NCBI GenBank assembly: GCA_902771535.1
Contig: CACXWU010000010.1
Coordinates: 45,439 to 109,438, forward strand
Reading direction: 5' to 3'
DNA length: 64,000 bases
DNA from: an uncultured Pseudomonadota bacterium
Lineage (GTDB): Bacteria > Pseudomonadota > Alphaproteobacteria > UBA3830
How positions within the stretch are numbered: the first letter of the stretch is position 1; each line of letters starts with the position of its first letter. This document shows positions 47,488-55,859 of the stretch, one piece after another. A program made the position numbers and the translations under genes. The notes under the pieces were generated by a model that was not told the origin of the DNA, did no database searches, and saw only the letters and a list, made by a program, of their open reading frames with translations.

Positions 47488-49669
47488 ATGAAATCATCCC
47501 TCCTCCGATAGTAAGCATTGGTGCGCGAAAACTGGACACACCTTTTCCGTTTATTTGGACGGCCGCACCGGTTACATTTGTTAGCGCCATACCTTCGACT
47601 TTGAGCATTCCTGTAGATTTTATATTCATCATTGCGCTGGATTTTATATTCATAAGTCCGGTAGCTTTAATTGTCATTGTTGCCCCAGATTTACATGTAA
47701 ACCCTCCGATGGATTGAAATTTTGCTGTAGCATTCGTTTTAACTGTGAGACTTCCTTTGGCTTGGGCTTTCATTGAACTGCCTGATTTAAGAGACAATTC
47801 TTTCCCTGCTTCTATGGAGATATTTTTGCTGGCTTTGATTTTTAGGTTTCCAGTAATTTTTATTGTACAGTCTCCGTTTATGTCGATGGTTTGATTTCCC
47901 TTTTTGAGTTTTATGGAACTATTTCCCTTCTTCAAAACGATTTCGCTGTTTCCTTCATCCATTTGGATAGTACTATTTCCTTTTTTTATTATATAAGAGG
48001 AGTTTCCCTCCTTCAGTAATACAGACGAGTTGCCTTTTACCAATTCCAACGAATAGTCTGCTTTTTTCTTATTATCTTTTGCGTGTAATTTGACAGAACG
48101 AGAACCCTTTAGGATATCTAACTTATCGTTATCTTCCTCGATTTTAGTTTCTCGCGAGTTGACTATGTCCGTTTTCATATCTTTTTGAGCATGAATGAAA
48201 ATTTCCTCCTTTTCCTTTTCATCGTTAAATCGGATTTCGTTAAATCCCTTGTCGTCAGTAAAGGTTACAGTCTTCATTGTTGATATTTTATCTTGCGATT
48301 CAGAATAAGGAGGCTTGAATTGATCGTTGTAAACACATCCCACGACGAGTGGTTTGTCCGGGTCTCCCTCTAAGAACGATACCACAACTTCTTGCCCGAC
48401 TCTGGGGACATAAACTGCTCCCCAGTTACTTCCGGCCATTAATTGAGCGACTCTGATCCAACAAGAGCTGTCGTTCGTATCCTTCGATTTTCCTTTCTGA
48501 TCCCAGTGGAAATGAACCTTGATGCAGCAATATTTATCGCGATATATCTCTTGTTTGGAAGGACAGACTACCACCGCTGTTTGATTTCCGTAGATTTTCG
48601 GTTTATGTGTTTTTCTGGGAGGTCTAAACTCAGTACCTTTCGGTAATGCCCAAAATCTGTTTCGATAAACAAATCCATTTTTTTCGTTGCGGTCGAATAT
48701 ATGCTCGACTCTACACAGGATATAAGAATCATTGAAACTTTCGGCATGATGGGCTGTAAGCTCAAATGTTGTGCCGGGAGAAAAATCTGGAATAGTAGAA
48801 TCTCCTTGCAGCATTATGTGTTTGCATTCAATTTCTTGAACTCTGAGCTTCGATAGTTCTTCTCCCTCTTTTGCTTGAGAAAATCCCCCCGGGTACTCGT
48901 AGAAAAGAGTTTGTCCCTTCCATTTTGTTTCTAATTTGTTGAATAATTTCGTATTGGAATTTTCATAATTATAATCTGCTGCGGAATATCCACCGACGTT
49001 CATAAAGGTATTTTTACTCGTATTAAAAACCTTTCCGAGAGGACAGATTTTCTGGCTGCTTTTAATGAATCCGGCTTTTTCCTTAAGTTTTTGATTCGTA
49101 TCCATACCGTCTCTGATTATGAGGGTATGTTTGTTTTTTTCGTGTTTGAAATAATAAAAAATTCCTTCGTCTTCCATGAGACGGGAAATAAAATTAAAAG
49201 AACTTTCATTATATTGTACGCAATAAGTACGATTATTGTTGCCACACTTTGATTCTGAGACATCTATTTTGTATTCTTTTAGTACGCTTTTTATTATCTC
49301 CATTGTAGATTTTTTCTGAAATATCTGGCAGTTACTGTCCAAGGACAACAGCCATAATTTCGGCCGCATCGTGAAAAAATATTCAGTGTTATGTATATCT
49401 TCTTTTTGCGAAGTTCTTCCTTGTGAAAATTGAGTTATTATTCCGTTGATAAATCTTTCATGTTTTTCTGATTTAAAATGAAGGGTAACATTCGACCCGA
49501 GGATTTTTTCAGCGTCGATCTCTCTGTTCGCGGAAGAAAAATTTACATGAAATTCAAACAACTCGGATATAGCCTCCGAACCCCTTATGTTATTGATGAC
49601 AACATCTTCTTTTAGTTCGGATATAGACAATTCAACGAATAATTCTTTTTGAGATGTTAGAATGTCCAC
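47480..49669 (-). CDS. tssI: type VI secretion spike protein VgrG/TssI
   Basis: Trimeric spike tip of the T6SS. The gp27-like head includes F-I-S-R-L-M-E-D-E-G-I-F-Y-Y-F, the gp5-like OB region has V-R-V-A-Q-type W-I-R-V-A-Q and G-S-N-W-G-A-V-Y-V-P-R-V-G-Q-E-V-V-V-S-F, followed by a C-terminal beta-helix with tandem K-K-G-N-S-S-I/V and alternating I-K-x-x-G/A repeats. 729 residues; no appended effector domain is apparent. Start is GTG after GGGGGAG. It leads the vgrG-MORN-PAAR-HIT operon, 27 kb from the tssKLMA genes. Confidence 0.94.
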   Translation of the reverse strand: MDILTSQKELFVELSISELKEDVVINNIRGSEAISELFEFHVNFSSANREIDAEKILGSNVTLHFKSEKHERFINGIITQFSQGRTSQKEDIHNTEYFFTMRPKLWLLSLDSNCQIFQKKSTMEIIKSVLKEYKIDVSESKCGNNNRTYCVQYNESSFNFISRLMEDEGIFYYFKHEKNKHTLIIRDGMDTNQKLKEKAGFIKSSQKICPLGKVFNTSKNTFMNVGGYSAADYNYENSNTKLFNKLETKWKGQTLFYEYPGGFSQAKEGEELSKLRVQEIECKHIMLQGDSTIPDFSPGTTFELTAHHAESFNDSYILCRVEHIFDRNEKNGFVYRNRFWALPKGTEFRPPRKTHKPKIYGNQTAVVVCPSKQEIYRDKYCCIKVHFHWDQKGKSKDTNDSSCWIRVAQLMAGSNWGAVYVPRVGQEVVVSFLEGDPDKPLVVGCVYNDQFKPPYSESQDKISTMKTVTFTDDKGFNEIRFNDEKEKEEIFIHAQKDMKTDIVNSRETKIEEDNDKLDILKGSRSVKLHAKDNKKKADYSLELVKGNSSVLLKEGNSSYIIKKGNSTIQMDEGNSEIVLKKGNSSIKLKKGNQTIDINGDCTIKITGNLKIKASKNISIEAGKELSLKSGSSMKAQAKGSLTVKTNATAKFQSIGGFTCKSGATMTIKATGLMNIKSSAMMNIKSTGMLKVEGMALTNVTGAAVQINGKGVSSFRAPMLTIGGGMISFG

Positions 49670-49691
49670 AACTTCTCCCCCTTAATAAAAT

Positions 49692-49721
49692 AATATAAAA
49701 TTAATTAAAAATATCAATCAA
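49692..49721 (-). promoter_or_regulatory. probable promoter of the vgrG operon
   Basis: On the minus strand TTGATT-N18-TATATT ends 22 bases before the vgrG GTG. The region is very AT-rich, so exact boxes are uncertain. Confidence 0.45.
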
Positions 49722-49753
49722 TTTTAACAAAATTCAATGTTATTTACTTTTTT

Positions 49754-49772
49754 GTAACCTTCTTCAGGTTAT
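49754..49772. promoter_or_regulatory. dyad symmetry overlapping a -10 box upstream of the exported-repeat-protein operon
   Basis: GTAACCT-TCTTC-AGGTTAT forms a 7-pair dyad (one G-T pair) whose right arm runs into TATAAT (49770-49775), 13 bases before the ATG at 49788. A dyad there is well placed for a repressor, or would form a hairpin if transcribed. Confidence 0.4.
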
Positions 49773-49787
49773 AATTCAGAGGAATTT

Positions 49788-50039
49788 ATGGAGGAAATGT
49801 TGGATAATTTCTCAAACAATTACTCACCAGGGCGTGTTTTCGTTAAAGAAGAGCCGAGGATAGAAATAAACAATTACCCTGCACGTCCGTCATTAGTTAG
49901 AAGTTTACTGAACAATAAGTTTGTTTGGTTTTGCATAATTTTGTACGTAATTATGTTTTTTGGAGCTATTTTGGCGGAAAAGAATAAATTTTTCTCCAAA
50001 CTTGTTCCGATGATGAAGGGGGAAATAGAGAAGAGTTGA
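49788..50039 (+). CDS. small single-pass membrane protein, unknown function
   Basis: No family recognised. 83 residues with a hydrophilic N-terminal half, one transmembrane helix at about 47-62 (F-V-W-F-C-I-I-L-Y-V-I-M-F-F-G-A) and a short basic tail. It overlaps the FkbM-type gene by four bases (TTGA), so it is probably expressed with the methyltransferase and the repeat protein. The ATG (49788) is read from a GAGG; a second ATG lies three codons in. Confidence 0.65.
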   Translation: MEEMLDNFSNNYSPGRVFVKEEPRIEINNYPARPSLVRSLLNNKFVWFCIILYVIMFFGAILAEKNKFFSKLVPMMKGEIEKS

Positions 50040-50683
50040 GTTATAAGGATACCATAACATCATTATTTGATGCCGCAGCATTGAACCTTTGTATGACGGG
50101 AGAATCAGTAGCAGAAGTTGGTGCTCACTATGGATACAACAGCATAATGCTTGGACAGATCTTGAAAACGAATGGAAAGTATGTCGCGATCGAGGCCAAT
50201 CCAGGTGTAGCGAAGTGTTTGCGAAAGAATATAGTGTTGAATGATTTATCGGAAACCGTCGAAATAATCGAAAAAGCAGCTTCGGATCGTCCGGGGCGAG
50301 GTGTTATACAGGATATCGTTTCTCTGCTTGCAGATAAGAACAAAGTAGTAACAAAAAGAATCAATGTAGAATGTGATACACTGAACGAAATGCTTAAAGA
50401 CAAGGATGTTTCTCTGATTTTAATTGGTGTTCCAAATGCAGCATTCGCGGTTTTGAAAGGAGCCGATAAGATTATTGATGAATCCGACAATATTAGGATA
50501 TTGGCTCATTTAGATATGGATAGAGTTGACAAGTCGATTGATGTTCGAGGTGACTTAACCTTTTTAGCCAATCATGGCTTGAAGTTCTATGAGGTAGTTT
50601 CGTCAAAATCAATAAGTGAGATATCTATTGATGAGATGATCAACAAACAAGAGTTTGTTGTGTTAATGAGGAAAGATAAATAA
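50036..50683 (+). CDS. FkbM-type SAM-dependent methyltransferase
   Basis: 215 residues with Rossmann motif I as V-A-E-V-G-A-H-Y-G-Y-N and the acidic strand-2 residue in Y-V-A-I-E-A-N-P, followed by N-I-V-L-N-D as in FkbM proteins, which often O-methylate sugars or other small moieties. Start is TTG at 50036 inside the preceding gene. The exported repeat protein follows two bases downstream. Its substrate is unknown; coupling to that protein may be meaningful. Confidence 0.8.
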   Translation: MSYKDTITSLFDAAALNLCMTGESVAEVGAHYGYNSIMLGQILKTNGKYVAIEANPGVAKCLRKNIVLNDLSETVEIIEKAASDRPGRGVIQDIVSLLADKNKVVTKRINVECDTLNEMLKDKDVSLILIGVPNAAFAVLKGADKIIDESDNIRILAHLDMDRVDKSIDVRGDLTFLANHGLKFYEVVSSKSISEISIDEMINKQEFVVLMRKDK

Positions 50684-50685
50684 CC

Positions 50686-53409
50686 ATGAAAAAGACAATT
50701 TTTGTAGGAATTTCCCTGCTGAGCATTAGTATTTGGATCGATGAAATATGGGGGGCGCGGTATAGTACGGGTAATATTAGACGAGGATCAGTATCCAGAT
50801 ACAATAATAGAGGAGGAGCAAGCAGACAGGGATCAACAGTCTCAAATTCACAGAATAGGCCCAATAGTACAGGAAATATGAATGTACAATCCACGACCAA
50901 TGTAAGACCTGAAAGTGTCAAAAGTTTTCTGGAAAGTGTATTAATAGAAAGATCTGCGTCAGATGACTTGAAAAAAATTATAGATGAGGTTCCTTCAGAG
51001 CATATTGAAATTTTGCAACGCAATATGGAGAGTTTTAAAGGAAGTGGAGATGAAGACGCCAAAAATGTGGCTAATAAATTGAAAAGAGCTATAGCTTGTT
51101 TACGTGAATTGATAACCACTAGGAATGTTATATGTTCTCAGTTGCAATATGAAATGAGGAAAGATAAAAACTTGTCCAATAGTGTGGTGTCATTGTCTGA
51201 AATAAATAAAGGTCTGAGCAAAGTTAATATGCAAAAGCTCAGCGAAATTATATCTATATGTGAAAATGAGAAAACATTAGGAATATTAGGAACATTTACT
51301 GAAGATTTGAAAAAATTTTCAAATAGAATTAAGGATTTGAAAGATATTTTAAAAAAGATGAATGAAACGTTTAGTCCGGTAGTGTTGGGGCAAATTGAAG
51401 GAAATCCGGAATTCAAAAATTTAGAATTTGCCAATACTCCGGAAAATCGAAGATTAGCAAAAATTCGGGACGATGAGGAAGAGAAAAATTCTTCCGATAA
51501 TGTCTTACCTTCATATGAGGAATCGGCTAACGATACTCTCCTTTCTGGACAACTTTATCAAGAACCAGGCGTTCTACCTACATACGAAGAGGCAATCAAT
51601 GATGTTCCTCCTCCATATAACGCGACGAATTCTCAACCAACGCCAGTACAGCAAAGCGTTGGGCAGACAACGACGGAAAGTAGCATTGCTAATGCTGCAG
51701 TTACTCAAGTAGCCTCTGTGCCACAAAATACTGTACAAACAACAGACGTAAGTAATTCTAACGCAACTATTTTGGGCTCTTCAGGACAATCACAAAATAC
51801 AGGGCAGCAGCCGGTGGGCGATAATTCTTCACAAGTACCGACGCAACAGCCAGCAAATAGTACGGCTCCACAAGGGCAAAATTCGGGAACGGAAGGTAGC
51901 GCAGCAGTTCCTCAAGGAATCACTACGCAGTCAACAGAAAATAATATTAATAATGCGCCAATTCCTCAGGGAAATAGTTCTAATAATGCGACGGATTCTC
52001 AATCAACTTCAACACAAACAGGGCAGCAGTCAGCAACAGGAGATAATTCAGGAAACGTGGCTCCTCAGCCAACGCCGGTACAGCAAAGCGTTGGGCAATC
52101 AGGAACGGAAAGCAACGCAGGTAACGGAACGAATTCTCAGCCAGCGCCAGCACAAACGGGACAGCATTCAGTAACAGAAGGAAATTTAGGAAATGCAGTT
52201 TCTCAGTCAACGCCGGTACAGCAAAGCGTTGGACAGACAACGACGGGAAGTAGTCCTGCAGGTGTCACAGTTTCTACGCCACAAAATACGATACAAACAA
52301 CAGACGTAAGTAATTCTAACGCAACTACTTCGGAATCTTTGGGACAGCTACAAAATACTAGTCAGACAGAAACGGGAAATAGTTCTAATAATGCGAATTC
52401 TCAAGGATCTTTGACGCAACAGCCAGCAAATAGTGCGGCTCCACAAGGGCAAAATTCGGGAATAGAAGGTAGCGCAGGTAACGCGGCAGTTCCTCAAGGA
52501 ATCACTACGCAGTCAACAGAAAATAATATTAATAATGCGCCAATTCCTCAGGGAAATAGTTCTAATAACGCGACGGATTCTCAATCAACGTCAGTACAGC
52601 AAAGCGTTGGGCTACCGACAACAGCGAGTAATTTTCAAGTAAATACCATTAACAGAGAGGATCCGAAAAAGTTTTATTCGTTACTGGAGCAAAATATTAG
52701 ATTGTTGAAAGAAGAAGATTTCAATAATGAAAAAAAAAAGGCGGCGGTTCTCAACTATCTAAATGAAGCGATTTCCAACTGCGAGGATAAAAATAATACA
52801 TCGAGACGACGATTCGCGCAAAGAGTTTCAGATGTGCAGAAAGTCATAAAAGCCTACAATTCGCTGGCGACCTTAATTCCCAAAAAGTTGAATACGGTGC
52901 CGCGTCAAAAAATAAAATCCTTGCGCGAAGCAATTTATTCTGATGTTTTCGATGATTTGACATCGAGTATGGAAAAGCTGAAGGCTGACAATAAATTCAA
53001 AAATTATGAAAAAGATATCGACAATGCCATTGGAGTTAACGAGCGAAATAAGTCAGATTTTTTTGATAACTCCCTTTTCAATGCGTTTTTCAACGAAATC
53101 AAGAAGAATCCAGATATAAACTTTGCTGAATTCCTTAAGAATCAGAAAAAAAACACGGAAAGTTTTACGGCAATCACCTCTGATAGAGAAACGAGAGCGG
53201 GACGCAGCGATCAGTTTTCGAGTACCTTGTTGTATGATGAGAAGAAAGCTAAGGCCGTTATTGGAATATACAGACGAGGACTTATGAGTTCTTCGGTGGA
53301 AGAGTATGATCAATTGATAAGAAAAATCAAGAAAGAGACAGGAGAAAAGTTGGATTTGGCCGGCCCTGACCTGCATGATGGTGTGATTTTATCGATAGAT
53401 GTTAATTAA
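50686..53409 (+). CDS. exported Gln/Asn/Ser/Thr-rich repeat protein with LPxY and PPxY motifs
   Basis: No overall family recognised. The 907-residue protein has a Sec signal peptide (M-K-K-T-I-F-V-G-I-S-L-L, cleavage near residue 24), a charged helical domain (about 76-250), a segment with L274-P-S-Y-E-E, L297-P-T-Y-E-E-A and P308-P-P-Y (tyrosines 277, 300 and 311), a low-complexity region (about 316-643) of imperfect duplications rich in Gln, Ser, Asn and Thr, and a helical C-terminal domain (about 655-907). PPxY/LPxY followed by acidic residues is the ligand of WW domains in eukaryotic Nedd4-type ubiquitin ligases. The gene lies opposite the vgrG operon, behind an FkbM methyltransferase. 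A host-directed role is inference. Confidence 0.75.
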   Translation: MKKTIFVGISLLSISIWIDEIWGARYSTGNIRRGSVSRYNNRGGASRQGSTVSNSQNRPNSTGNMNVQSTTNVRPESVKSFLESVLIERSASDDLKKIIDEVPSEHIEILQRNMESFKGSGDEDAKNVANKLKRAIACLRELITTRNVICSQLQYEMRKDKNLSNSVVSLSEINKGLSKVNMQKLSEIISICENEKTLGILGTFTEDLKKFSNRIKDLKDILKKMNETFSPVVLGQIEGNPEFKNLEFANTPENRRLAKIRDDEEEKNSSDNVLPSYEESANDTLLSGQLYQEPGVLPTYEEAINDVPPPYNATNSQPTPVQQSVGQTTTESSIANAAVTQVASVPQNTVQTTDVSNSNATILGSSGQSQNTGQQPVGDNSSQVPTQQPANSTAPQGQNSGTEGSAAVPQGITTQSTENNINNAPIPQGNSSNNATDSQSTSTQTGQQSATGDNSGNVAPQPTPVQQSVGQSGTESNAGNGTNSQPAPAQTGQHSVTEGNLGNAVSQSTPVQQSVGQTTTGSSPAGVTVSTPQNTIQTTDVSNSNATTSESLGQLQNTSQTETGNSSNNANSQGSLTQQPANSAAPQGQNSGIEGSAGNAAVPQGITTQSTENNINNAPIPQGNSSNNATDSQSTSVQQSVGLPTTASNFQVNTINREDPKKFYSLLEQNIRLLKEEDFNNEKKKAAVLNYLNEAISNCEDKNNTSRRRFAQRVSDVQKVIKAYNSLATLIPKKLNTVPRQKIKSLREAIYSDVFDDLTSSMEKLKADNKFKNYEKDIDNAIGVNERNKSDFFDNSLFNAFFNEIKKNPDINFAEFLKNQKKNTESFTAITSDRETRAGRSDQFSSTLLYDEKKAKAVIGIYRRGLMSSSVEEYDQLIRKIKKETGEKLDLAGPDLHDGVILSIDVN
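51631..52612 (+). repeat. nested duplications in the repeat-protein gene
   Basis: Three repeat types are visible. A block of 48 bases at 51721-51768 recurs at 52279-52326. A block of 167 bases at 51841-52007 recurs at 52414-52589 with a 9-base insertion (three codons). A unit encoding P-V-Q-Q-S-V-G occurs four times, near 51631, 52064, 52201 and 52580. All keep the reading frame. Confidence 0.9.
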
Positions 53410-53715
53410 AAAATGTCTGATTCTGCGATCAGGATGAATCCATGAAGTTATGCTGGGCCCGGTATCGCGCACGCGCAGCGATAACGTGAAAAGGAATTCC
53501 AATAACGAATGATATTAAGCCATAATTTATCGGCAATGAATACAATGTAAATGTGGAGGGCGTTACTCATATCAGTGTAATTTACATTTTGTTGAGAATA
53601 AGTGCTTGTGTCAAAATGTATTTAGGGGATGGCGCTTAAGAGGCAAGGTTTATGGAATATTATTTATGCGGTTGCTGCACGGCAGAGATTAAGATAATGA
53701 TGGACCGGATGAGAA
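53410..53715. other. non-coding region with structured, locally GC-rich sequence
   Basis: No supported gene lies between the repeat protein and the terminators. A small hairpin (CTGAT/ATCAG) follows the stop. A GC-rich patch at 53450-53485 contains TATCGC/GCGATA (6-pair stem), and AATGTAAAT at 53544-53552 pairs exactly with ATTTACATT at 53580-53588. It does not match tmRNA, RNase P or SRP RNA signatures I know. It may encode a small RNA. Confidence 0.4.
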
Positions 53716-53746
53716 AAGAGAAGACTGCAAAAAACAGTCTTCTCTT
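53716..53746. repeat. perfect 12-bp inverted repeat hairpin
   Basis: AAGAGAAGACTG, a 7-base loop, then its exact complement. No T-run follows on the plus strand, so it may be half of a tandem terminator or a processing hairpin. Confidence 0.8.
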
Positions 53747-53758
53747 AATTAGCAGAAC

Positions 53759-53787
53759 AAAAAAACTCCCCAGAGGGAGTTTTTTTA
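53759..53787. terminator. bidirectional intrinsic terminator between convergent genes
   Basis: A7-CTCCC, loop CAGA, GGGAG-T8: a 12-pair stem with T-runs on both strands. It serves the plus-strand operon ending at 53409 and the minus-strand gene at 53813-54658. Confidence 0.9.
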
Positions 53788-53812
53788 TAAGACAATAATC
53801 GTAATTAATCTC

Positions 53813-54658
53813 TTATCCTCTTACTCTTATTGGCTGGACTTTTGTCTCTACTGGGGCAGGTGCCGGATTTTGAGCAGGTGCCAGCTTTTGAGCAGGTGTT
53901 TCAACATCTTCATTAACCAATGTTTTCTCACTGTCAGATCGACTCAGATTATTGACACCTTCTTTCTTTTCATTATCTAAATTAACCGTTGAGCTCTCAC
54001 TGTTAGATTGATCTAGTACCTTGTCAGCAAAAAGCCCGCGTATAGACTCAAAACTCGTGGAAAGACTATCTAGGAGAGCTTGGATATTAAGATCTATCCC
54101 TTTTCCTTTATTTGTCTTGTAAATTCCTTTCACGTCTTTTTCAGCTTCAGCCCAAGACTTTAATTCATTAGCTGTATCTATAATGCTAGTCTCTAATTCA
54201 CCTTTAAAACTCTCCCAGGTCGAACTCGATCCTTTCAATGCTTTCAAGCTAACTAGCAGTGCATCAGCAGCTTGTGTCGCCTTTTTACCCTTTTTCGCGA
54301 TATTGGTTCTACTATTCTTTTTTATCATAGATTCAAGGAATTCAGATATTTTTTTTGATTCTTTTTTAATATCATCCAATATTTTCGTTGCTGTTTTGGT
54401 TTTTTTGCTGTCTATTCGAATCTCTGTTTTTAATATTGTTTTGTTATTTTTATCTTTTTTAATCGTTGAGATGGCTGTTCCTAAATCATTGATATGATTA
54501 ATTATATTTTTCGATACGTCTTCATAACTCTGTCCTGCATATTGCCTTAAAGTAGTATCGACATCTGCCTTTTCACTTTTAGTTCTAAAAATATCTGCAT
54601 TCACATCCGTCGTTATGCACGCTGCCGCCAACATGGCGCCTAACAATAGTTTCTTCAT
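53813..54658 (-). CDS. secreted helical protein of unknown function
   Basis: No family recognised. 281 residues with a Sec signal peptide (M-K-K-L-L-L-G-A-M-L-A-A-A, cleavage after V-N-A), a helical Lys/Ser/Thr-rich body (about 25-210), and a tail with a Pro/Ala repeat (P-A-Q-K-L-A-P-A-Q-N-P-A-P-A-P). GGAGG precedes the ATG. It resembles the neighbouring exported proteins in composition but no clear shared motif is visible by eye. A surface or periplasmic role is inference. Confidence 0.7.
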   Translation of the reverse strand: MKKLLLGAMLAAACITTDVNADIFRTKSEKADVDTTLRQYAGQSYEDVSKNIINHINDLGTAISTIKKDKNNKTILKTEIRIDSKKTKTATKILDDIKKESKKISEFLESMIKKNSRTNIAKKGKKATQAADALLVSLKALKGSSSTWESFKGELETSIIDTANELKSWAEAEKDVKGIYKTNKGKGIDLNIQALLDSLSTSFESIRGLFADKVLDQSNSESSTVNLDNEKKEGVNNLSRSDSEKTLVNEDVETPAQKLAPAQNPAPAPVETKVQPIRVRG

Positions 54659-54791
54659 AATATTTCCTCCAAATTTAACTATTTACGTCTTTCATACTAA
54701 GGAAACAAAGTTAACAAAAAGTTAATTTTTTGAAAAAAATCAGAAATTTCAGTAAAAATTCGTTCAAGCCTTAAATTTTAGCAAAAGGGCC

Positions 54792-55442
54792 TTATGGCAG
54801 GCTTAACGCTCCTTGCAGATTAAAGACAGTTTCTTCGGCAAAAATTTCTCTGCTTGCGTCTAAGACGACCATATCATAGAAAATTTGCGCGGTTTTTAGT
54901 AATAAAGGCGATGGTTCTTCTATTTCGTGAAACGATTTCTCTCCGACCTCAAAAACATGCCTTAGCGCGAAATTTTTACTGTTCAAACACGAAAAAATTT
55001 CCGTTATGGAGTTTCTTATGTGCCTGATTTTTCGGAATAACATGTTCTTGTTTAAGGCTATTATGATCAAATCTCCGTTTATTTTCAGACACCGCGAAAT
55101 TTCGTTTAGTGCTTGTCTCGAGTGTTTCGAAAATTCAAAGAAATTTATTACGATGATTTTATCGAAGCAGTAAGACAAGAAAGGCAGATTTTTTTCATCT
55201 ACAACCACCGTTTGAAACGGCCTGATCGAAGGCCATCTGCTGGTTTTGTATCCCGCAGGGATTGCGTAGAATAAATTTTCGCTCTCCAATTTATTCAAAT
55301 ACGGATCACCATATCCCAGTATTAACGTGGACTCCTCGCAAGAGATTCTGCTCGACAGATATTGGGAAATTTTTTCTGCCAAACAGCTTCCTAAACGATA
55401 TGTGTAAAAATCTTCCAGCGAAGTAACATTTGAATATTTCAT
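54792..55442 (-). CDS. class I SAM-dependent methyltransferase-like protein
   Basis: About 216 residues from M-K-Y-S-N-V-T-S-L-E-D-F-Y-T-Y-R-L-G, resembling an alphaproteobacterial methyltransferase family that begins with a similar F-Y-x-x-x-L-G motif. Glycine-rich motif I is L-I-L-G-Y-G-D-P-Y; a later I-V-I-N-F-F-E-F and a C-L-K-I-N-G-D-L-I-I-I stretch match motifs IV and post-IV. The frame is open to 55652, but that would overlap the divergent ihfB gene. The substrate is unknown. Confidence 0.7.
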   Translation of the reverse strand: MKYSNVTSLEDFYTYRLGSCLAEKISQYLSSRISCEESTLILGYGDPYLNKLESENLFYAIPAGYKTSRWPSIRPFQTVVVDEKNLPFLSYCFDKIIVINFFEFSKHSRQALNEISRCLKINGDLIIIALNKNMLFRKIRHIRNSITEIFSCLNSKNFALRHVFEVGEKSFHEIEEPSPLLLKTAQIFYDMVVLDASREIFAEETVFNLQGALSLP

Positions 55443-55539
55443 TCGTACATGTATAATAAGTCCTACGATAAAGTCTACACGTAGTTGGCTGACTTTGTCG
55501 AGTTTGAGTTGGTTATTTTTTATTTTTTTAGGAATTGTG

Positions 55540-55857
55540 ATGACTAGATCTGATTTGGTTTCTCGTGTTTCTGCTATCTTTCCGTATGTAAATGTCGGAA
55601 ATGTTGAGAGAATTATATCGATTATCATTGATTTGATGGTTAATAAGCTCAAAGAGGGAGGCAGAATAGAATTGCGAGATTTTGGTGCTTTTTCTACCAG
55701 GGAGAGGGGAGAAAGTCAGGGAAGAAATCCAAGAAACGGAGAAAAAGTCATTATAAAAGCAAAAAAAGTTCCATTCTTTAGAGCTGGCAAAAAATTGAGA
55801 GATGCAGTTAATGAAAGAGAATGGATTAAAGGTAATTCGTTTGGGGATGAGGACTGA
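55540..55857 (+). CDS. ihfB: integration host factor beta subunit
   Basis: DNA-bending histone-like protein. M-T-R-S-D-L-V-S-R-V then E-L-R-D-F-G-A-F-S and the tip motif G-R-N-P-R-N-G, ending K-V-P-F-F-R-A-G-K-K-L-R-D-A-V-N. About 105 residues from the ATG at 55540; a longer frame from 55495 is unlikely. Two bases before accD. Confidence 0.9.
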   Translation: MTRSDLVSRVSAIFPYVNVGNVERIISIIIDLMVNKLKEGGRIELRDFGAFSTRERGESQGRNPRNGEKVIIKAKKVPFFRAGKKLRDAVNEREWIKGNSFGDED

Positions 55858-55859
55858 TA

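Noticed and set aside
47480..48300. VgrG C-terminal repeats, considered as an effector domain
   Set aside because: They are short alternating beta-helix repeats typical of the spike needle, with no catalytic motif.
53652..53793. 46-codon plus-strand frame with a Cys-rich start
   Set aside because: It reads straight through the 12-bp hairpin and the bidirectional terminator, so it is very unlikely to be a gene.
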